Source of the DNA: Melioribacter roseus
GTDB lineage: Bacteria > Bacteroidota > Ignavibacteria > Ignavibacteriales > Melioribacteraceae
Assembly: GCA_020722085.1 (NCBI GenBank)
Contig: DYLN01000010.1
Coordinates: 16,797 to 50,359, forward strand
Reading direction: 5' to 3'
DNA length: 33,563 bases
The notes below the pieces were generated by a model. The model did not search any database. It was not told the origin of the DNA and saw nothing but the letters and a program-made list of their open reading frames with translations. Numbering within the stretch: the first letter of the stretch is position 1; each line of letters starts with the position of its first letter. Below are positions 8,256 to 17,402 of the stretch, piece after piece. Made by a program: the position numbers and the translations under genes.

Positions 8256-8621
8256 TTATTCTATAAATAAAATGTTATCGTCTGTTTCTTCAATTGTTAA
8301 TTTGTGATTCTCTCTTAAGTGCAATGCAAGTCTTCTGTGATTTTTAAAATCAAACAAATCATCTCCTATTTCTACAACAACCAATTTAATTGTTTCGTAC
8401 TTTGATACGGCTTCTTTCAAATCTTTATAATCATGGAAATAAATCTCAGTAAAATTTTCGCGGACAGAATAACCCGCACCTTCTTTCTTTTCGCTGAAAT
8501 CCATAATGATTTCATCTTCGATGACTGCTTTCAAAATTTCTGCGGCAAACGGAAGTAAGACTCTATTTCCGTAATAAAGTCCGTCAATTTTATTTTTTAA
8601 TACATCGTTCAATTTTCTCAT
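8256..8621 (-). CDS. hypothetical protein inside the nuo operon
   Basis: A 121-residue soluble protein that I do not recognise. It is acidic overall with no membrane segment, signal peptide or cysteine cluster. It mixes predicted helices (LLPFAAEILKAVIEDE near residues 22-37, and YKDLKEAVSKYETIK) with strands (IKLVVVEIGDD, NILFIE). There is no clear catalytic motif. Its genuineness is supported by tight packing: 11 bases from the antiporter gene upstream and 2 bases before nuoN, with an ATG start. The position suggests a role tied to complex I or the antiporter, for example in assembly or regulation, but that is a guess. Confidence 0.75.
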   Translation of the reverse strand: MRKLNDVLKNKIDGLYYGNRVLLPFAAEILKAVIEDEIIMDFSEKKEGAGYSVRENFTEIYFHDYKDLKEAVSKYETIKLVVVEIGDDLFDFKNHRRLALHLRENHKLTIEETDDNILFIE

Positions 8622-8632
8622 AAATCATCTCT

Positions 8633-10015
8633 CTAATAAAAGAGATACCATATTATTGCAAAAACAGGCAGCAGAATGGGAATTGAATATTTCACTAAAT
8701 AACCGAAGAAACTCGGCATTGTAATTCCTGCACGTTCACAAATAGATTTAACCATAAAATTCGGTCCGTTGCCTATGTATGTCATAGCTCCAAAGAAAAC
8801 CGCAGCAACAGAGATTGACTGCAGATAAACGGGGTACAACTGCTGAAACTGAAGAACTTGACTTTTTATATTAACATCAAAACCATACTTACCGAGCTCC
8901 GCGCTAAGGAAGTTCAGATAAGTCGGTGCATTATCTAAAAATGCAGAAAGTGTTCCAGTTGCCCAGTAAAATGTTCCGGGATTTAATTTATCGCCTAAGA
9001 CTTTTGATTCGTGCGCAATTAGCTGAAGCGCAGGAATCATAGTAGCAAAAATTCCTATAAATAAATAAGCAACCTCTTTAATCGGTTCAAAGTCAAACTC
9101 ATTTGCTCTCAAAATTTTCTGATCTGCATTTTTATATGATAAGTAAACTGTTGAGAACATTATAATTTCACGCAGGCCAACCGGCAAAGGCAAAAGACTC
9201 GGCACCCAGCTAAAGATTCCCGGGTCAACAAAAACCGAGATAAGTATTATCAATAAATAAAGAACGTTTTTAATCCCCTTAAATTCAATTTTACCGGAAT
9301 ACTCAGTGCTTTTGTCGTCCGGGGATTGGTTCCTCATATCAATCAAATAAAAAATTAATAAAACTAAAAGAACTGTCGGTAGCCAGATATACCACATATG
9401 CTGAATAAACCAGAAAAATTCTATGCCCCGTAAAAAACCAAGAAACAACGGCGGATCACCGATTGGAGTTAGTGCTCCGCCGATATTGCTTACAATAAAA
9501 ATAAAGAATATTACATGATACGCTTTGATTCTGTCTTTATTAACTTTTATAAAAGGACGAATCAAAAGAATCGATGCACCGGTTGTACCGATTAAATTAG
9601 CTGCAACAGCACCTATGAATAACATGATAACATTCAAAAGTGGAGTTGATTTTCTATCGACTTTAATCAATATACCACCTGAAGCAACAAACAGTGAGGA
9701 AAGCAGTGCAATAAATGAAAGATACTCGGTCAAAGTATGCAGCAGACTATGAGTGTCGTTAAGAAATATTAAATAATACACAACTGTTATTGAGCCTAAA
9801 AAAACTGCAACTTTAGGATAATGCTTTTCCCAGAAGTGGTGGTAGAATAACGGACCTGTGGCAATCATTAATAAAAGAACAATAAACGGAAGCACCATAA
9901 AAGTTTCCGGCAGTGTACTTTCCGGCTCCGCAGCAATACCATTAGAAGCAAAGACAAATTCACAACTTACAATTACAAAAATGGCAATATGTTTTACTTT
10001 GTCTAATAAATTCAT
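8633..10015 (-). CDS. Na+/H+ antiporter, CitMHS/NhaD-like (ion transporter superfamily)
   Basis: A 460-residue protein with about eleven or twelve membrane helices. The N-terminal 30 residues form a hydrophobic signal-like segment. Two conserved stretches identify it: GTTGASILLIRPF (residues 143-155) and SNIGGALTPIGDPPLFLGFL (176-195), typical of the NhaD/CitMHS_2 group annotated as sodium:proton antiporters. A related motif near the C terminus, GAMTYIGNGPNFMVKSI, is the second inverted-repeat substrate loop. It would exchange Na+ for H+ across the cytoplasmic membrane. It is placed 6 bases after nuoM, inside the nuo operon, which is unusual. Anion or citrate transport is a less likely alternative that sequence alone cannot exclude. 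Confidence 0.88.
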   Translation of the reverse strand: MNLLDKVKHIAIFVIVSCEFVFASNGIAAEPESTLPETFMVLPFIVLLLMIATGPLFYHHFWEKHYPKVAVFLGSITVVYYLIFLNDTHSLLHTLTEYLSFIALLSSLFVASGGILIKVDRKSTPLLNVIMLFIGAVAANLIGTTGASILLIRPFIKVNKDRIKAYHVIFFIFIVSNIGGALTPIGDPPLFLGFLRGIEFFWFIQHMWYIWLPTVLLVLLIFYLIDMRNQSPDDKSTEYSGKIEFKGIKNVLYLLIILISVFVDPGIFSWVPSLLPLPVGLREIIMFSTVYLSYKNADQKILRANEFDFEPIKEVAYLFIGIFATMIPALQLIAHESKVLGDKLNPGTFYWATGTLSAFLDNAPTYLNFLSAELGKYGFDVNIKSQVLQFQQLYPVYLQSISVAAVFFGAMTYIGNGPNFMVKSICERAGITMPSFFGYLVKYSIPILLPVFAIIWYLFY

Positions 10016-10021
10016 CAGAAA

Positions 10022-11548
10022 TTATTTTACTAAACTCAATGTAAACGAGCCAACACTCCTTAAAATTTTTTCGGTAGATAATCTAGTCATATCGAGAAAT
10101 GTACTGGGGTAAATGCCGATCCAAACAATAAAAATCAAAATCGGAACAATAACTATAAGCTCTCTTGCAGTCATATCTGTCAATTTATTTTGCAGTTCCG
10201 GATTTTTTACAGTACCAAACACAACACGCTGATACATCCATAATAAATAAACAGCGGCAAATATTACTCCCGAAGCTGCAAAAACTGTAAACCACCAGCT
10301 ATTAAGCACAGAGGATTTGAAGGAACCGAGTAAGATTAAAAATTCACCTATAAACCCGTTCAAACCGGGCAGGCCAATAGACGAAAGAGAAGTAATCATA
10401 AGAACAGCACAATAAACAGGAATTAATTTTGCTATTCCGCCGTAATATGCAATTTCTCTTGAATGGGTTCTTTCGTAAATGACACCAACTAAAAGGAATA
10501 AAGCGCCTGTAGATAAACCATGATTTATCATTTGAATTACGGCACCCTGTACTGCTTCTTCCGTCATTGCAAAAATTCCAAGCACAACAAATCCAAGATG
10601 TGCAACCGAAGAGTATGCCACAAGCTTTTTCATATCGGGTTGAACCATCGCAACCAAAGCGCCGTAGATAATACCAACAATTGCGAGCATAGAGATAAAG
10701 GGTGCGTAATAAACAGCAGATTGCGGAAAAAGCGGCAGACAAAATCGTAAAATTCCGTACGTACCCATCTTCAACAAAACTCCCGCTAATATTACAGAAC
10801 CTGCTGTCGGAGCTTGAACGTGTGCATCCGGCAGCCATGTATGCAGAGGAAATATAGGGACCTTTATAGCAAAGCTCAGCAGAAACGCAAAAAACATCCA
10901 GCTTTGAATTTCACGCGGGACGGAAGGACCTACTTTGTATAAGTCAAGTAAGTTTGTCGTAAACGAGCCAAGAGGACCGGAAGCATAAACAGCAAGCCAG
11001 ATTATTGCAACAAGCATCAACAAACTTCCAAACATGGTGTAAATAAAAAATTTCACGGACGCATAAATTCTCTGTTCACCACCCCAAATTCCAATGATAA
11101 AATACATCGGAATGAGCATTGCTTCCCAAAAAATATAAAACAGGAACATATCAAGAGACATAAACACGCCGATCATTCCAGTTTCCAAGAACAACATCAT
11201 AAAGGTGAACATTTTCACTTTTTTTTCAATAGCCTTCCAGCTTGAAAGCAAAGTCAAAGGAGTAAGAAAAGTGGTAAGTAAAATCAAAAGGAGCGATATG
11301 CCGTCTACACCGACAAAGTAGCTGACATTTAGACTTTTGATCCAGAGTATTTTATCCTGAAACTGAAAATCGGCTGCCGAAGCATCAAAACCAAAATAAA
11401 CAAAAAGTGAAATAATGAAAGCCGCAATCGAAATCAAGAAACCGAGCCACCGTATTAGTTTGGGATTTTCTTCTTTAAGAAAAAGAATCAGCAAGCTGCC
11501 CGCAATTGGCGTTAGAAGCAAATATGTCAATAAATGATTTTGTTCCAT
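10022..11548 (-). CDS. nuoM: NADH-quinone oxidoreductase subunit M
   Basis: A protein of 508 residues and about 14 helices, an antiporter-like subunit of the complex I membrane arm. Motifs: FYIFWEAMLIPMYFIIGIWGG split across the helix 5 glutamate, FAIKVPIFPLHTWLPDAH with the helix 7 lysine, YSSVAHLGFVVLGIF, and IGLPGLNGFIGEFLIL, the NuoM form of the helix 12 region. I chose ATG at 11548, four bases after the nuoL stop. A TTG at 11563 would add five residues and overlap nuoL. The gene continues into the antiporter gene. Confidence 0.97.
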   Translation of the reverse strand: MEQNHLLTYLLLTPIAGSLLILFLKEENPKLIRWLGFLISIAAFIISLFVYFGFDASAADFQFQDKILWIKSLNVSYFVGVDGISLLLILLTTFLTPLTLLSSWKAIEKKVKMFTFMMLFLETGMIGVFMSLDMFLFYIFWEAMLIPMYFIIGIWGGEQRIYASVKFFIYTMFGSLLMLVAIIWLAVYASGPLGSFTTNLLDLYKVGPSVPREIQSWMFFAFLLSFAIKVPIFPLHTWLPDAHVQAPTAGSVILAGVLLKMGTYGILRFCLPLFPQSAVYYAPFISMLAIVGIIYGALVAMVQPDMKKLVAYSSVAHLGFVVLGIFAMTEEAVQGAVIQMINHGLSTGALFLLVGVIYERTHSREIAYYGGIAKLIPVYCAVLMITSLSSIGLPGLNGFIGEFLILLGSFKSSVLNSWWFTVFAASGVIFAAVYLLWMYQRVVFGTVKNPELQNKLTDMTARELIVIVPILIFIVWIGIYPSTFLDMTRLSTEKILRSVGSFTLSLVK

Positions 11549-11552
11549 AATT

Positions 11553-13532
11553 TTATATACCAAGAATTAACCATAATAAAACGGCAGCTATTCCGACCAT
11601 CATTATCACAGCATAAAATTGAGCAACTCCGGTCTGCATTTTTCTTATAGTACCGGAAATTTTATCTATTAATTTAGCCGCACCGTTAACAATTCCGTCT
11701 ATTATAAATGTATCTGTAAACTTCCAGAGAATTTTTTCGGCTCCTTTTTGAATGGGCTGGACAACTGCTGCTTCGTAAAACTCATCCACATAATACTTGT
11801 TAAATAAAAGGGTGTAAATTCCTTTGAATTTCTTTGCCATTGTACCGGCAATGTCAGGTTTTTTAGTATAGATATAATAAGCTGCGTAAATTCCAGCCAA
11901 TGCAACTGCAACTGAAATTGTCATTAATAAAATTTCTTGTGCATGTGTGTACATACCGGTGTATGCCAGCTTCTCTTCGGCGGGTTTAAAGATCGGTTCA
12001 AGCCAAGATTCAAAGTTGTTTCCGCCTTCACCTGAAAATAAAGCAGGTATACCGATGAAGCCCCCGATCACAGAAAGAATGCCGAGTATAATTAAAGGAA
12101 CAGTCATAACTTTTGGAGATTCGTGAGGGTGTGGCACATTTTCAAACTCCCCCCTTCCTTCGGAAGCATGCTGCTGAGTATGCTTGAATCTTTCTTCACC
12201 GTAGAAAGTTAGCGAAACAAGACGAAACATATAGAAGGCAGTTAATAAAGCTGTAAAGACGCCAATAAACCAGAATATAAAATTCCCGTTGCTGAAGGCG
12301 TACCACAAAATTTCATCTTTGCTGAAAAAGCCGGAAAATCCCGGGAAGCCGGAAATTGCAAGTGCAGCGGTTAAAAATGTTAAATAAGTAACAGGCATAT
12401 ATTTTTTCAGACCGCCGTAATTTTGAATGTCCTGCTGCTCATGCATTGCATGAATAACCGAACCAGCACCAAGGAATAAAAGTGCTTTAAAGAATGCATG
12501 CGTCATAACATGAAAAATTGAAGCTGAAAAAGCTCCGACACCTGCTGCAAGAAACATATATCCAAGCTGGCTGATAGTTGAGTAAGCCAGAACTTTTTTA
12601 ATATCGTTTTGAACAAGTCCCATTGTAGCAGCAAATAACGCAGTTAAAAGCCCAATAATTGCAACTATTGTCATTACCGCTGGAGCAGAAGCAAAAATAA
12701 TTGACGCCCGTGAAACCATATAAACACCGGCTGTAACCATTGTAGCTGCATGAATCAAAGCCGAGACCGGAGTTGGACCTGCCATTGCATCGGGCAGCCA
12801 GACATAAAGCGGTATTTGTGCAGACTTGCCGGTTGCCCCGATAAACAAGAAAATTGCAATCAAGCTGAAAGTAGTTTCAGAAACAGGAAAGTGCTGCACT
12901 TTGGAAAAAACTTCGCTGAAATTAAGGCTATCGAATGTAGAATAAATCAAAAACATCCCCAGCAAAAAACCAAAGTCACCGATTCGATTTACAATAAACG
13001 CTTTTTTTGCAGCCTGGGCAACTGTTCCTTTTTCAAATCTTTTATCATACCAGAACCCGATAAGTAAATAAGAACAAAGACCTACACCTTCCCATCCTAA
13101 AAACAAGACTAAAAAATTATCTCCAAGCACTAAGTTCATCATTGTGAAAATGAACAGATTGAGGTACGAGAAAAATCTCCAGTATCCTTTATCACCGTGC
13201 ATATATCCGATTGAATAAACATGGATTAAAAATCCAACGCCAGTAACAATCAACGACATCACAAGAGAAAGCTGATCAACGAGATAGCCAAACTTAATGT
13301 TCAGTCCGGCTACATTCAGCCATGTAAAAAGTTCTACAGTATTGCTCCTCTGTTCAACAGGCAGGCCGAGAGTTTGAAAAAAAGCGCCAAGTGAAACAAG
13401 AAATGCTAATCCAACAGCGGCGCTGCCAATAATTCCAATAACTTTTTCATTCTTAATTTTTGAACCGAACAAACCGTTAATCAAAAACCCGATTAGAGGT
13501 AAAAGAATTGTTAAATAAATAAAATTAATCAT
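11553..13532 (-). CDS. nuoL: NADH-quinone oxidoreductase subunit L
   Basis: The 659-residue protein is the largest antiporter-like subunit. The core has GWEGVGLCSYLLIGFW (helix 5 glutamate), GATGKSAQIPLYVWLPDAM (helix 7 lysine), PTPVSALIHAATMVTAGVY, YSTISQLGYMFLAAGVG and SGFPGFSGFFSKDEIL. The last 130 residues, from about KFKGIYTLLFNKYYVDEFYE, are the C-terminal extension that forms the long lateral helix along the membrane arm and its anchor. It pumps protons as part of complex I. It begins with ATG, 7 bases after nuoK. Confidence 0.98.
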   Translation of the reverse strand: MINFIYLTILLPLIGFLINGLFGSKIKNEKVIGIIGSAAVGLAFLVSLGAFFQTLGLPVEQRSNTVELFTWLNVAGLNIKFGYLVDQLSLVMSLIVTGVGFLIHVYSIGYMHGDKGYWRFFSYLNLFIFTMMNLVLGDNFLVLFLGWEGVGLCSYLLIGFWYDKRFEKGTVAQAAKKAFIVNRIGDFGFLLGMFLIYSTFDSLNFSEVFSKVQHFPVSETTFSLIAIFLFIGATGKSAQIPLYVWLPDAMAGPTPVSALIHAATMVTAGVYMVSRASIIFASAPAVMTIVAIIGLLTALFAATMGLVQNDIKKVLAYSTISQLGYMFLAAGVGAFSASIFHVMTHAFFKALLFLGAGSVIHAMHEQQDIQNYGGLKKYMPVTYLTFLTAALAISGFPGFSGFFSKDEILWYAFSNGNFIFWFIGVFTALLTAFYMFRLVSLTFYGEERFKHTQQHASEGRGEFENVPHPHESPKVMTVPLIILGILSVIGGFIGIPALFSGEGGNNFESWLEPIFKPAEEKLAYTGMYTHAQEILLMTISVAVALAGIYAAYYIYTKKPDIAGTMAKKFKGIYTLLFNKYYVDEFYEAAVVQPIQKGAEKILWKFTDTFIIDGIVNGAAKLIDKISGTIRKMQTGVAQFYAVIMMVGIAAVLLWLILGI

Positions 13533-13539
13533 TCGTTTT

Positions 13540-13848
13540 TTACCACTTGAAAATATTTATCTTATCTATATCCACTGTTAATTTATTTCGGAAAATTGCA
13601 ATAATAATTGCTAGTCCCACCGCAGCCTCCGCTGCTGCAACAGTCATAACAAAGAAAACAAAAACCTGCCCTGTTACATTTCCTAGGTAAGAAGAAAAAG
13701 TAACAAGAGTCAAGTTAGCTGAGTTTAGCATAAGTTCAATGCTCATAAAAACTACAATTGCATTTCTTCTAATTAATACACCCACAATTCCCACAGAAAA
13801 CATGAAGCCACTGAGTACAAGGTAATATTCCATCGGTATTGAAGTCAT
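13540..13848 (-). CDS. nuoK: NADH-quinone oxidoreductase subunit K
   Basis: The 102-residue protein has three membrane helices, the standard NuoK size. Signatures are [20 protein letters not shown] at the N terminus, [16 protein letters not shown] with the conserved glutamate of helix 2, and [18 protein letters not shown] with the helix 3 glutamate. Both glutamates belong to the proton path through the membrane arm. The ATG at 13848 is used; a second ATG five codons later (MEYYLVL) aligns better with many homologues and could be the true start. Confidence 0.97.
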   Translation of the reverse strand: MTSIPMEYYLVLSGFMFSVGIVGVLIRRNAIVVFMSIELMLNSANLTLVTFSSYLGNVTGQVFVFFVMTVAAAEAAVGLAIIIAIFRNKLTVDIDKINIFKW

Positions 13849-13852
13849 TTGT

Positions 13853-14368
13853 TTACTCGAATTTCTTCTTAGCTAAAATAAGTGCACCAATTGTAGCAGC
13901 AAGCAATAAAAAGCCGGCTGCCTCGAAGGGAATAATATAATTAGTATAGAGTTCTTTCCCGATATTTTGAATAGTGCCTATTTGTGAACTTACATTTAAA
14001 TTGCCTTTAACTGCATTTGATGGTTTTGTAAAAAATATCAAATATGCAAGTTGAACAAAAACAAAAGCGCTGATTAAAAGAGCAAAAAATTTGATAAATT
14101 TTTTGTCGGTTAAAACCTTAAACTCGCTCGAAGTATTAAGCAACATTAATACAAAGAGGAAAAGTACCATAATTGCACCGGCATAGACTATCACCTGAAC
14201 AACTGCAATGAACTGAGCATTCAAAAGTAAATACAGACCTGCCAACGCAAAAAAATTAAGTATTAAAAAAATGGCACTCATAACGGGATGTGACTGTGTA
14301 ATTACCATAACTGCAGAAACAGCAGCAATCAATGCCAGCACTATGAAAAGGATTAGTTCTAAATTCAT
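13853..14368 (-). CDS. nuoJ: NADH-quinone oxidoreductase subunit J
   Basis: A protein of 171 residues and five membrane helices. The family signature [20 protein letters not shown] lies around residues 58-77; this helix contains the pi-bulge region near the quinone-proton coupling site. It is the first complex I gene of the block. nuoA to nuoI are not upstream; instead the asparaginyl-tRNA synthetase gene ends two bases before it. The start is ATG. Confidence 0.96.
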   Translation of the reverse strand: MNLELILFIVLALIAAVSAVMVITQSHPVMSAIFLILNFFALAGLYLLLNAQFIAVVQVIVYAGAIMVLFLFVLMLLNTSSEFKVLTDKKFIKFFALLISAFVFVQLAYLIFFTKPSNAVKGNLNVSSQIGTIQNIGKELYTNYIIPFEAAGFLLLAATIGALILAKKKFE

Positions 14369-14370
14369 AA

Positions 14371-15669
14371 TTAGGGAGTATTCCTATAAATCATTCTCGG
14401 AAAAGGTATTGCTTCTCTTAAATGTTCGAGCCCGCAAATCCAGCTAACAGTTCTTTCGAGACCAAGACCAAAGCCTGAATGCGGCACCGAACCATATCTT
14501 CTTAAGTCCAAATACCACTCAAAAAAATCCTGTGGGAGATTATGCTCCTTTATTCTTGAGAGCAGTAAATTAAGATCGTCTTCTCTCTGGCTGCCGCCTA
14601 TAATTTCACCGTAACCTTCAGGAGCCAAAATATCAACAGCCAGCGCAAGTTTAGGGTTAGCCGGATCACGCTTCATATAAAATGCTTTTACTTCAGCGGG
14701 ATATCTATGAACCATTACAGGTTTGTCAAATTCTTCCGAAATCAATGTTTCATCGGTTCCGCCCAAATCATTTCCCCATTGAAAATCTACCCCTTTCTTT
14801 TTCAAAATCTCAACCGCCTCATCATAACTTATTCTGGGGAAAGGGCGTTTTACTTTTTCCAGCTTGGAAGTATCTCTCTGAAGTTCTTTTAATTCTTCAG
14901 CTCTATCTTTAAGAACGGTTTGCACTATATATTCAAGAAATTCTTCTGCAAGGTCCATATTATCGTCTAAATCATAAAAAGCCATTTCAGGTTCGACCAT
15001 CCAAAATTCGGTTAAATGCCTGCGTGTCTTGGATTTTTCTGCTCTAAAAGTAGGACCAAAAGTATAAATTTTCCCGAAAGCCATTGCGCCGGACTCACCG
15101 TATAATTGTCCTGACTGAGTCAAGTAAGCCTTGCCCAGGTCAAAATAATCCATTTCAAATAAAGTAGAAGTTCCTTCGCAGGCATTTGGTGTGATAATAG
15201 GTGGATCAAAAAGCGTGAACCCTCTTTCGTCAAAAAAATCTCTAATTGCTTTTACTATTCTATGGCGGATTTTAAGAATTGCCACCTGTCTTCTTGATCT
15301 AATCCATAGGTGGCGGTGATCGATTAAAAACTCAACTCCGTGTTCTTTTGGTGTAATAGGATATTCATTAGCAAGAGAGATTATCGACAAAGATTTTGTA
15401 TCTATTTCATAACCGCTTACAGCACGCGGTTCTTCTTTTACTGTGCCTGTAATTTCAAAAGATGACTCTTGAGTAATCTTGTCCGCGTTTTCGAAAGTTT
15501 CTTCGGATACATTGCCTTTAACAACCACACATTGAGTATAACCCGTACCGTCGCGTAGTATCAAAAATTTAATCTTTCCACTCGATCTTTTGTTGTACAA
15601 CCAGCCTTTTAATGTAACTTCTTTGCCTGTATAATTTTTAAGGTCTTTGATATAAACTGTGGGTCTCAT
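14371..15669 (-). CDS. asnS: asparagine--tRNA ligase
   Basis: A 432-residue class II synthetase. The N-terminal OB-fold binds the anticodon ([20 protein letters not shown]). The catalytic domain shows [14 protein letters not shown], the motif 2 region [20 protein letters not shown] with EPEMAF, and motif 3 [17 protein letters not shown]. The ACEG and EPEMAF forms point to asparagine rather than aspartate. It charges tRNA-Asn with asparagine. I chose ATG at 15669; a TTG at 15678 would add three residues. It heads the transcript that runs into nuoJ, with a promoter candidate at 15698-15729. Confidence 0.96.
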   Translation of the reverse strand: MRPTVYIKDLKNYTGKEVTLKGWLYNKRSSGKIKFLILRDGTGYTQCVVVKGNVSEETFENADKITQESSFEITGTVKEEPRAVSGYEIDTKSLSIISLANEYPITPKEHGVEFLIDHRHLWIRSRRQVAILKIRHRIVKAIRDFFDERGFTLFDPPIITPNACEGTSTLFEMDYFDLGKAYLTQSGQLYGESGAMAFGKIYTFGPTFRAEKSKTRRHLTEFWMVEPEMAFYDLDDNMDLAEEFLEYIVQTVLKDRAEELKELQRDTSKLEKVKRPFPRISYDEAVEILKKKGVDFQWGNDLGGTDETLISEEFDKPVMVHRYPAEVKAFYMKRDPANPKLALAVDILAPEGYGEIIGGSQREDDLNLLLSRIKEHNLPQDFFEWYLDLRRYGSVPHSGFGLGLERTVSWICGLEHLREAIPFPRMIYRNTP

Positions 15670-15697
15670 TATAGGCAATTAGTTAAAAAGTGATTTT

Positions 15698-15729
15698 CAA
15701 ATATAAGGAAGGGCTTCATAATAATGCAA
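15698..15729 (-). promoter_or_regulatory. candidate promoter of asnS and the nuoJ-N operon
   Basis: On the minus strand TTG (15729-15727) is followed after 21 bases by TATATTTG (15705-15698), a full match to TAnnTTTG. Initiation about seven bases downstream would leave a leader of roughly 20 bases before the asnS ATG. No Shine-Dalgarno sequence is present in that leader. The rest of the 166-base gap up to the ppx gene shows nothing else. Confidence 0.5.
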
Positions 15730-15844
15730 AAAATTAAAGTGAAAGGTAAAATATCGAATAAAAAATTCCCCATAAAAATTGTTTATCTAAAAAATAACTA
15801 CAATCTAATATGGTAATTATAAAGATTACTTAAGGACTAAACTT

Positions 15845-17401
15845 TCAGATCGACTCAAATTTTTCGATAGTAATTTTTTTGCCAAAGATTTCTTCAAACA
15901 ATCCTTTGCGGCGTTCAAGATTCCACAGCTCAATATCCGGGATCTTACCGTCTTTGCATTTTAATGACAGTTCAACTTTATTATTGGTAATATTTGCATG
16001 AATATCCGTTATTATTTTTGAATGGGTTCTATCAAAAGCATCTGCAATTCTTAAAATAGAAGATAATTTCAAAATAGTAAGTCTGGATTTTTCCGGCAGA
16101 GTCGAAAATTCGCGGTGAGTTTCTTTTGGATGACTTTTCCGGTGGTATCTGGCAATATTAGCAATCATATCAATCTCATTTTCATTAAATCCAAGCAGTT
16201 CGCTGTTCTTAATTATATAGTATGAATGACGGTGATGATTATTGTGGGAAATATGGCAACCGATGTCGTGAAGCAGTGCGGCAGCTTCAAGATATTCTTT
16301 AGAATTCTCATCAAGCTTAAGCAAAGGTTTTAACTGTTCAAATAATTTCAATGAAAGAACCGAAGTATGTTTACAATGCTCCTTGTCGTAATTGCAAGTA
16401 TTCATCAAATGTTTAACGCTTTCTTTTCTGATATCGCTCAAAGTAGTGAAACCTTCTTTTTCCTTGTGAATTGTGTCAATTACTATTCCTTCTCTTAAAG
16501 CGTATCCCGAAATAGTCATTTTATCAAGTTCAAAAAGCTCAAATATTTTGCTTAGGATAATTAATCCCGCAGGGAAAATATCGGCTCTTTTTTCATCGAG
16601 CGCCTTAATTTTCTTTCTCTTTTCTACTGTTTTTGCTTTCAGCACTTCCTTGCTGATTTCGAAAAGTTCTTCGGCTGTAAATTCAAAATTATTTAGATAA
16701 GCAGACGATAATTCGGTATTCTTTCTGTGTGCAGAAATCATAAATCCGGCTGCCATTATTGTACCGGATGCACCGACACAAATATCAAAACCCATGCTTT
16801 TCATTTTTTTCGATATTGTAAAAATTTCTCCTTCGACCCAATCTTCACATGCTTTAATTCTTTGTTTTGTTAATTCATAGTCGGGAAAAAATTTCTGTGA
16901 AAGTCTAACGGCGCCCAATTTCACACTAACAGAAAATTCGGGAATGCCTTTTTTGCCCAAGATAAATTCCGTACTGCCGCCGCCTATATCAATTACGAGT
17001 GATTTCTTATTATAAATTGGCACAGCTTTCAACACACCGAGATAAATCAATCGTGCTTCTTCCTGTCCGCTTACAATTTCAATTTCGATTCCAGTTTGTT
17101 TAAGCACTCTTTCCAAAAAAATATTTTTATTCAGGGCTTCGCGCACTGCACTTGTAGCCACAGCTCTTATCTGCGCAGAATGTGAATCGGCAATTCCCTT
17201 AAACTTTTTAAGGGTAGAAACCGCTCGCCGGATCGCATCTTCCTTTATTTCTTTAATATCGCCGGCACTTCCTTCGCCCAAACGAATAACTTCTTTTTCC
17301 CGGTCAATTATTTCAAAATTGCCGTCATCTTTGATTCTGACAACAATCAAATGGAAAGAGTTCGTACCTACGTCTATCGCTGCAAAGTTTTTTGGTTCCA
17401 T
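15845..17401 (-). CDS. ppx: Ppx/GppA-family phosphatase with C-terminal HD domain
   Basis: The 518-residue protein has an actin-like Ppx/GppA core (residues 1 to about 310): AAIDVGTNSFHLIV at 7-20, SGQEEARLIY at 111-120 with the catalytic glutamate, and VIDIGGGSTEF at 136-146. The C-terminal part (about 320-518) is an HD domain, with LLHDIGCHIS (HD at 378-379) and later RYHRKSHP. Such enzymes hydrolyse polyphosphate or pppGpp; the domain order is that of long exopolyphosphatases of E. coli type. Which substrate dominates cannot be told. The ATG start is one base after the stop of the glycosyltransferase gene. Confidence 0.93.
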   Translation of the reverse strand: MEPKNFAAIDVGTNSFHLIVVRIKDDGNFEIIDREKEVIRLGEGSAGDIKEIKEDAIRRAVSTLKKFKGIADSHSAQIRAVATSAVREALNKNIFLERVLKQTGIEIEIVSGQEEARLIYLGVLKAVPIYNKKSLVIDIGGGSTEFILGKKGIPEFSVSVKLGAVRLSQKFFPDYELTKQRIKACEDWVEGEIFTISKKMKSMGFDICVGASGTIMAAGFMISAHRKNTELSSAYLNNFEFTAEELFEISKEVLKAKTVEKRKKIKALDEKRADIFPAGLIILSKIFELFELDKMTISGYALREGIVIDTIHKEKEGFTTLSDIRKESVKHLMNTCNYDKEHCKHTSVLSLKLFEQLKPLLKLDENSKEYLEAAALLHDIGCHISHNNHHRHSYYIIKNSELLGFNENEIDMIANIARYHRKSHPKETHREFSTLPEKSRLTILKLSSILRIADAFDRTHSKIITDIHANITNNKVELSLKCKDGKIPDIELWNLERRKGLFEEIFGKKITIEKFESI

Positions 17402-17402
17402 T

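Noticed and set aside
10344-10838. A 164-codon minus-strand frame inside nuoM
   Set aside because: It lies in another frame of nuoM, whose product is conserved over the whole stretch; the translated sequence is cysteine- and arginine-rich with no plausible domain.
15669-15719. A 16-residue upstream frame ending in TAATG overlap with the asnS ATG, as in a leader peptide
   Set aside because: It has no ribosome site, and the promoter candidate at 15698-15729 would start transcription inside it.
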